Part shown: in pieces, positions 13,077 to 16,324 of the stretch | Layout of the letters: each line of letters starts with the position of its first letter | Numbering within the stretch: position 1 is the stretch's first letter | Source: JAFARZ01 sp035651595 | GTDB lineage: Bacteria > Actinomycetota > Actinomycetes > Streptosporangiales > Streptosporangiaceae | DNA length: 16,324 nt | Assembly (NCBI GenBank): GCA_035651595.1 | Contig: DASRFJ010000047.1 | Location: forward strand, 1 to 16,324 | Direction: 5' to 3' | Translations under genes and position numbers: made by a program | The notes under the pieces: model-generated | What the model was told of the DNA's origin: nothing | Databases searched by the model: none | Seen by the model: the letters and a program-made list of their open reading frames with translations, nothing else

Positions 13077-14590
13077 GCGACTTCGGGAAGATTCGGGAGA
13101 GCATAGAGCGCGGCGGCGCGGCCAGGTACCACGAGGCGGCCGCGGCCAAGGGCAAGCTGTTCGCCAGGGAACGGATCGCCCTGCTCACCGACGACGGCAC
13201 GTTCACCGAAGACGGCCGGTTCGCCAACGCGCTGGCGGACGGGCTGCCGGCCGACGGGGTGGTCACCGGGACCGCGCTGGTCGGCGGCCGGCCCGTCGCC
13301 GTGATGGCCAACGACTCCACGGTCAAGGCCGGCTCCTGGGGCGCGCGCACCGTCGAGAAGATCATCCGGATCATCGAGAAGGCGTACGACGCGGGCCTGC
13401 CGATGATCTACCTGGTGGACTCGGCCGGCGCCCGGATCACCGATCAGGTGGAGATGTTTCCCGGCCGGCGCGGCGCCGGCCGGATCTTCCGGACCCAGAT
13501 CGCCGCCTCCGGCTCGATCCCTCAGGTGTGCGCGCTGTTCGGGCCGTCCGCGGCCGGCGGCGCCTATATCCCGGCGTTCTGCGACTTCACCGCGATGGTG
13601 GACGGAAACGCGTCGATGTACCTGGGCAGCCCGCGGATGGTCGAGATGGTCGTCAGCGAGAAGACCACGCTGGAGGAGATGGGCGGTGCCCGGCTGCACT
13701 GCACGGTCTCCGGCAGCGGGCACTACCTGGCCAAGGACGAGCCCGACGCGATCGGCGCGGTCCGCCGGTACCTGTCGTACCTGCCGGGGAACTGGGAGCA
13801 GCCACCGCCCGCCGCCGAGGCGAAGACGGCCGGGCCTGGCGACCTGCGAGCGCTGGTGCCCGACAGCGAGCGCCAGGCGTTCGACATGCGGCGCTACGTG
13901 CGTGCCCTGACCGACGAGGACTCGTTCTTCGAGATCCACGCGCTGTGGGCCAGGGAAGTGGTGACCGGGTTCGCCCGGCTTGACGGCCACGTGATCGGTG
14001 TCGTCGGCAACAACCCGCTGCACAAGGGCGGCGTGCTGTTCGTCGACTCGGCGGACAAGGCGGCCAGGTTCATCCAGGTGTGCGACGCGTTCAACATCCC
14101 GCTGCTGTTCCTGGCCGACGTGCCGGGGTTCATGGTCGGCACCGCGGTGGAGCGGCAGGGCATCATCAGGCACGGCGCGAAGATGATCGCCGCGATGTCC
14201 GACGCGACCGTGCCGAAGATCTGCGTGGTGGTGCGCAAGGCCTACGGCGCCGGGCTGTACGCGATGGCGGGCCCGGGGTTCGAGCCGGACGCCACACTGG
14301 CGCTGCCGACCGCCAAGATCGCGGTGATGGGCGCGGAGGCCGCGATCAACGCGGTGTACGCGAACAAGCTCGACAAGATCGAGGACCCCGCCGCCAGGCA
14401 GGCCGAGATCGAGCGGCTGCGAGCGGAGTACGAGGAGGACATCGACATCCTCCGGCTGGCCGCCGAACTGGTGGTGGACGACATCGTCGAGCCCGAGGAC
14501 CTTCGCGCCGAGCTGATCCGGAGGTTCGCCGTCGCCCACGGCAAGGACCGCCGTCCGCCACGCCGTCGTCACGGGATCAGCCCTGCCTGA
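13073..14590 (+). CDS. Acyl-CoA carboxylase carboxyltransferase subunit (possibly methylcrotonyl-CoA carboxylase beta)
   Basis: This 505-residue carboxyltransferase shows two crotonase-fold halves: VDSAGARITDQ and GPSAAGGAYIPAF in the first; ADVPGFMVG, RKAYGAGLYAMAG and LPTAKIAVMGAEAA in the second. At the position of PccB Asp419 it has Tyr396 (G-A-G-L-Y), as in methylcrotonyl-CoA carboxylase beta (G-A-G-N-Y), so propionyl-CoA is an unlikely main substrate. With the neighbouring hydratase and HMG-CoA lyase-like enzyme it would complete methylcrotonyl-CoA to acetoacetate, listed in reverse pathway order. No biotinylated alpha subunit or isovaleryl-CoA dehydrogenase is nearby, which is unlike the usual Streptomyces MCC cluster. 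Class is certain; substrate is inferred. Confidence 0.9.
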   Translation: MSDFGKIRESIERGGAARYHEAAAAKGKLFARERIALLTDDGTFTEDGRFANALADGLPADGVVTGTALVGGRPVAVMANDSTVKAGSWGARTVEKIIRIIEKAYDAGLPMIYLVDSAGARITDQVEMFPGRRGAGRIFRTQIAASGSIPQVCALFGPSAAGGAYIPAFCDFTAMVDGNASMYLGSPRMVEMVVSEKTTLEEMGGARLHCTVSGSGHYLAKDEPDAIGAVRRYLSYLPGNWEQPPPAAEAKTAGPGDLRALVPDSERQAFDMRRYVRALTDEDSFFEIHALWAREVVTGFARLDGHVIGVVGNNPLHKGGVLFVDSADKAARFIQVCDAFNIPLLFLADVPGFMVGTAVERQGIIRHGAKMIAAMSDATVPKICVVVRKAYGAGLYAMAGPGFEPDATLALPTAKIAVMGAEAAINAVYANKLDKIEDPAARQAEIERLRAEYEEDIDILRLAAELVVDDIVEPEDLRAELIRRFAVAHGKDRRPPRRRHGISPA

Positions 14591-14592
14591 GT

Positions 14593-14608
14593 TTTACCGT
14601 GGCTTTAC
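14593..14608 (+). promoter_or_regulatory. TTTAC direct repeat, 11-bp period, upstream of the response regulator
   Basis: TTTAC occurs at 14593-14597 and 14604-14608, exactly 11 bp apart, in an otherwise G+C-rich 27-bp gap. OmpR/PhoB-type regulators typically bind direct repeats with this period. The second copy overlaps the -10 box, which would fit negative autoregulation. Confidence 0.35.
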
Positions 14609-14611
14609 TAT
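14606..14611 (+). promoter_or_regulatory. -10 hexamer TACTAT for the response regulator gene
   Basis: TACTAT (5 of 6 to TATAAT) ends 6 nt before the ATG at 14618. No Shine-Dalgarno is present, so a leaderless transcript of the two-component pair is likely. Confidence 0.55.
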
Positions 14612-14617
14612 TGAGCT

Positions 14618-15289
14618 ATGACCCGCGTGCTGCTCGCCGAGGACGACCTGTCCATCTCGGAACCGCTGTCTCGCGCGCTGCGCCGGGAAGGCTACGACGT
14701 CGAGGTGACCGCTGACGGGCCCAGCACGCTGGACCGGGCGCTCGGCGTGGGCGCCGACCTGATCCTGCTGGATATCGGGCTGCCTGAGCTGGACGGCCTG
14801 GAGGTCTGCCGCCGGGTGCGGGCCGAGGGGCACGCCGTGCCGGTGCTGATCCTTACCGCCCGGGCGGACGAGGTCGACACGGTGGTCGGACTGGACGCCG
14901 GCGCCGACGACTACGTCACCAAGCCGTTCCGGCTCGCCGAGCTGCTGGCCCGGGTCCGCGCGCTGCTGCGCCGTGGCACGAGCGAGGGGTCGGCGGTGCG
15001 CGGCATCCGGATCGACCTGGACGCCCGGCGCGCCTGGCATGGCGACACCGAGCTGGATCTGACCACCAAGGAGTTCGACCTGCTGTGGCTGCTGCTGCGG
15101 GATGCCGGCAAGGTGGTCACCCGGGAGCAGATCATGAGCGAGGTCTGGGACGCCAAGTGGTGGACCTCGACCAAGACGCTGGACATGCACATTTCCTGGC
15201 TGCGGCGCAAGCTCGGCGACGACGCGCACAATCCGCGCTACATCACGACGATCCGCGGCGTGGGGTTCCGGTTCGAACGCGGCGACTGA
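14618..15289 (+). CDS. OmpR/PhoB-family response regulator
   Basis: The 223-residue transcription regulator has a receiver domain at residues 1-115 with acidic pair D9-D10, phosphoacceptor D52 (LLLDIGLPE), T80 and K102 (TKPF), all conserved. The C-terminal winged-helix domain (about 128-220) has LDLTTKEFDLL, the recognition-helix region with TKTLDMHISWLRRKLG, and the closing IRGVGFRF. It is cotranscribed with the histidine kinase that starts 6 nt after its stop. It has its own -10 box and a TTTAC direct repeat that may be its own binding site. The regulon cannot be deduced. Confidence 0.95.
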   Translation: MTRVLLAEDDLSISEPLSRALRREGYDVEVTADGPSTLDRALGVGADLILLDIGLPELDGLEVCRRVRAEGHAVPVLILTARADEVDTVVGLDAGADDYVTKPFRLAELLARVRALLRRGTSEGSAVRGIRIDLDARRAWHGDTELDLTTKEFDLLWLLLRDAGKVVTREQIMSEVWDAKWWTSTKTLDMHISWLRRKLGDDAHNPRYITTIRGVGFRFERGD

Positions 15290-15295
15290 CCTACC

Positions 15296-16297
15296 GTGCG
15301 CAGACGACTGTGGCTGGCGATCGTCGTGGTGGCGGCGCTGGCGGTGACGGCCCTCGCGATCCCCGCGCTGCTGCTCGCGGGCCGGCCCGGCGACGTGAGT
15401 GCGGCGGCCACGATCTGGACGGTCATCGCGGTGACGCTGGTGCTGGCGATCTGGGCCGGCTGGCTGCTGGCCAGGTGGCTGGCCAGGCCGGTCGAGGAAC
15501 TGGCGGAGGCGGCCGCTCGGCTCGGGGCCGGTGACCCGCGCCCGCTCGGCCGGCGCTACGGCGCCGTCGACCTGGATCAGGTGGCCGACGGGCTGGACAG
15601 TTCCGCCCGGCGGCTGAGCAGCCTGCTGGCCGCGGATCGCGAGCTGACCGTGGACGCCTCACACCAGCTGCGGACCCCGCTGACCGCGCTGTCGATGCGG
15701 CTGGAAGAGATGATCGCCGCCGCCGACGACCCCGACGTGGTCCGGGAGGAGGGCAGCGCGGCGCTGGCGCAGGCGGAGCGGCTCGCCGACGTGGTCAGCC
15801 AGTTGCTGAGCCCCGCGCGGCGGGCGCCGTCGGCGGCGCTGACGGGGATCGACGAGGTGGTTCGGCAGCAGGTGGTGGAGTGGGAGCCGGCGTTCCGCCG
15901 GGCCAGGCGACGGCTGGTGCTGATCGGCGTCCGCGGCCTGCACGCGTACTTCACGCCCGGCGGCCTCGCTCAGGTCATCGCGACGCTGCTGGACAACGCC
16001 CTGATGCACGGCGGCGGCACGGTCACCATCCAGACGTCGCAGAGCGCCCGCTCGGTCGTGATCGAGGTCCGCGACGAAGGCAAGGGTGTGCCCCCGGAGT
16101 TGGTTTCCCGCATCTTCGAGCGCAGCGTCAGCGGCCGACCCGAAGGCACCGGCCTCGGCCTGGCCCTGGCGCGCACGATGGCCGCCGCCGACGGCGGCCG
16201 GGTCGTCCTCGTCAAGGCCAAGCCGGCCACGTTCGCGGTCTTCCTGCCGCGTAACGCGCCACGAACCGCCACCCAGCCCGTCCGCGGCCCCGCCTAA
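15296..16297 (+). CDS. Sensor histidine kinase with minimal extracellular loop
   Basis: The 333-residue membrane kinase is the partner of the upstream response regulator. TM1 spans about 5-28 and TM2 about 39-59, separated by only about 10 residues, so there is essentially no extracellular sensor domain. A HAMP-like linker (about 58-112) leads to the H box V-D-A-S-H123-Q-L-R-T-P, the N box LDNALMHG, the G1 box DEGKGVP and the G2 box GTGLGLAL, so the catalytic core looks intact. The short loop matches the definition of intramembrane-sensing kinases. The GTG start at 15296 is 6 nt after the regulator's stop, without a clear Shine-Dalgarno or -10 box, so translation is probably coupled. What it senses is unknown. 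Confidence 0.93.
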   Translation: MRRRLWLAIVVVAALAVTALAIPALLLAGRPGDVSAAATIWTVIAVTLVLAIWAGWLLARWLARPVEELAEAAARLGAGDPRPLGRRYGAVDLDQVADGLDSSARRLSSLLAADRELTVDASHQLRTPLTALSMRLEEMIAAADDPDVVREEGSAALAQAERLADVVSQLLSPARRAPSAALTGIDEVVRQQVVEWEPAFRRARRRLVLIGVRGLHAYFTPGGLAQVIATLLDNALMHGGGTVTIQTSQSARSVVIEVRDEGKGVPPELVSRIFERSVSGRPEGTGLGLALARTMAAADGGRVVLVKAKPATFAVFLPRNAPRTATQPVRGPA

Positions 16298-16303
16298 CCG
16301 AGT

Positions 16304-16324
16304 TTGCGGACACGTACCACCCAC
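16304..16324. repeat. Partial second copy of the palindromic repeat (cut by window end)
   Basis: TTGCGGACAC-G-TACC followed by ACCCAC matches the left arm of the 6569-6621 palindrome over TTGCGGACAC and TACC, with one mismatch between them. It begins 7 nt after the kinase stop codon. The right arm, if present, lies beyond the window. Confidence 0.65.

Noticed and set aside
12389..14572. 727-codon minus-strand frame opposite the lyase and carboxyltransferase genes
   Set aside because: It is antisense to two genes with clear catalytic motifs and has no recognisable domain; long stop-free antisense frames are common at this GC.
1..16324. CRISPR arrays, tRNA/rRNA genes, transposase genes, prophage genes
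   Set aside because: No regularly spaced repeats, no cloverleaf or rRNA sequence, and no transposase, integrase or phage-like product was seen on either strand.

Overview
The window is high-GC DNA (roughly 70% G+C by eye) with actinobacterial gene content: an acyl-CoA carboxylase beta subunit with its small epsilon subunit, an HTH-less BirA, a short membrane PH-domain protein, and start codons that mostly sit directly behind -10-like hexamers. accD5, birA and a PH-domain gene also lie together in Mycobacterium tuberculosis (Rv3278c-Rv3281), so this looks like a rearranged version of that actinomycete locus. The genus cannot be fixed from the sequence.

Layout. Positions 1-2927 (minus strand) hold pccB/accD5, a NYN-domain putative RNase, and the start of accE, which runs off the left edge. 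Divergent to pccB, on the plus strand, lie ppc (PEP carboxylase) and an AlaX-type alanyl-tRNA editing protein, each followed by a hairpin. A gene-free stretch of 375 bp (6426-6800) holds a terminator-like hairpin, a second hairpin and a near-perfect 53-nt inverted repeat. Part of that repeat recurs at the extreme right end of the window. Next come two paralogous polytopic membrane proteins (GT-C glycosyltransferase-like, minus strand) bracketing birA (plus strand). From 10773 everything is on the plus strand: a PH-domain membrane protein, an enoyl-CoA hydratase, an HMG-CoA lyase-like enzyme, a second carboxyltransferase, and an OmpR-type response regulator with its histidine kinase.

How the genes fit together. 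BirA biotinylates the carrier subunit used by both carboxyltransferases; no biotin carboxylase/BCCP (alpha) subunit is in the window. PccB plus AccE make the propionyl-CoA carboxylase core (methylmalonyl-CoA). The hydratase, lyase and second carboxyltransferase resemble the last steps of leucine breakdown (3-methylcrotonyl-CoA to acetyl-CoA plus acetoacetate) and overlap like an operon. PEP carboxylase is anaplerotic. The kinase has almost no extracellular loop.

Most notable: ten of fourteen starts have a TANNNT-like hexamer ending 6-7 nt before the start codon (probable leaderless mRNAs); a dispersed palindromic repeat; a NYN gene inserted between pccB and accE; a pair of uncharacterised GT-C-like paralogs around birA, one of them the only gene with a strong Shine-Dalgarno; and a 220-bp convergent overlap between birA and one of those paralogs.
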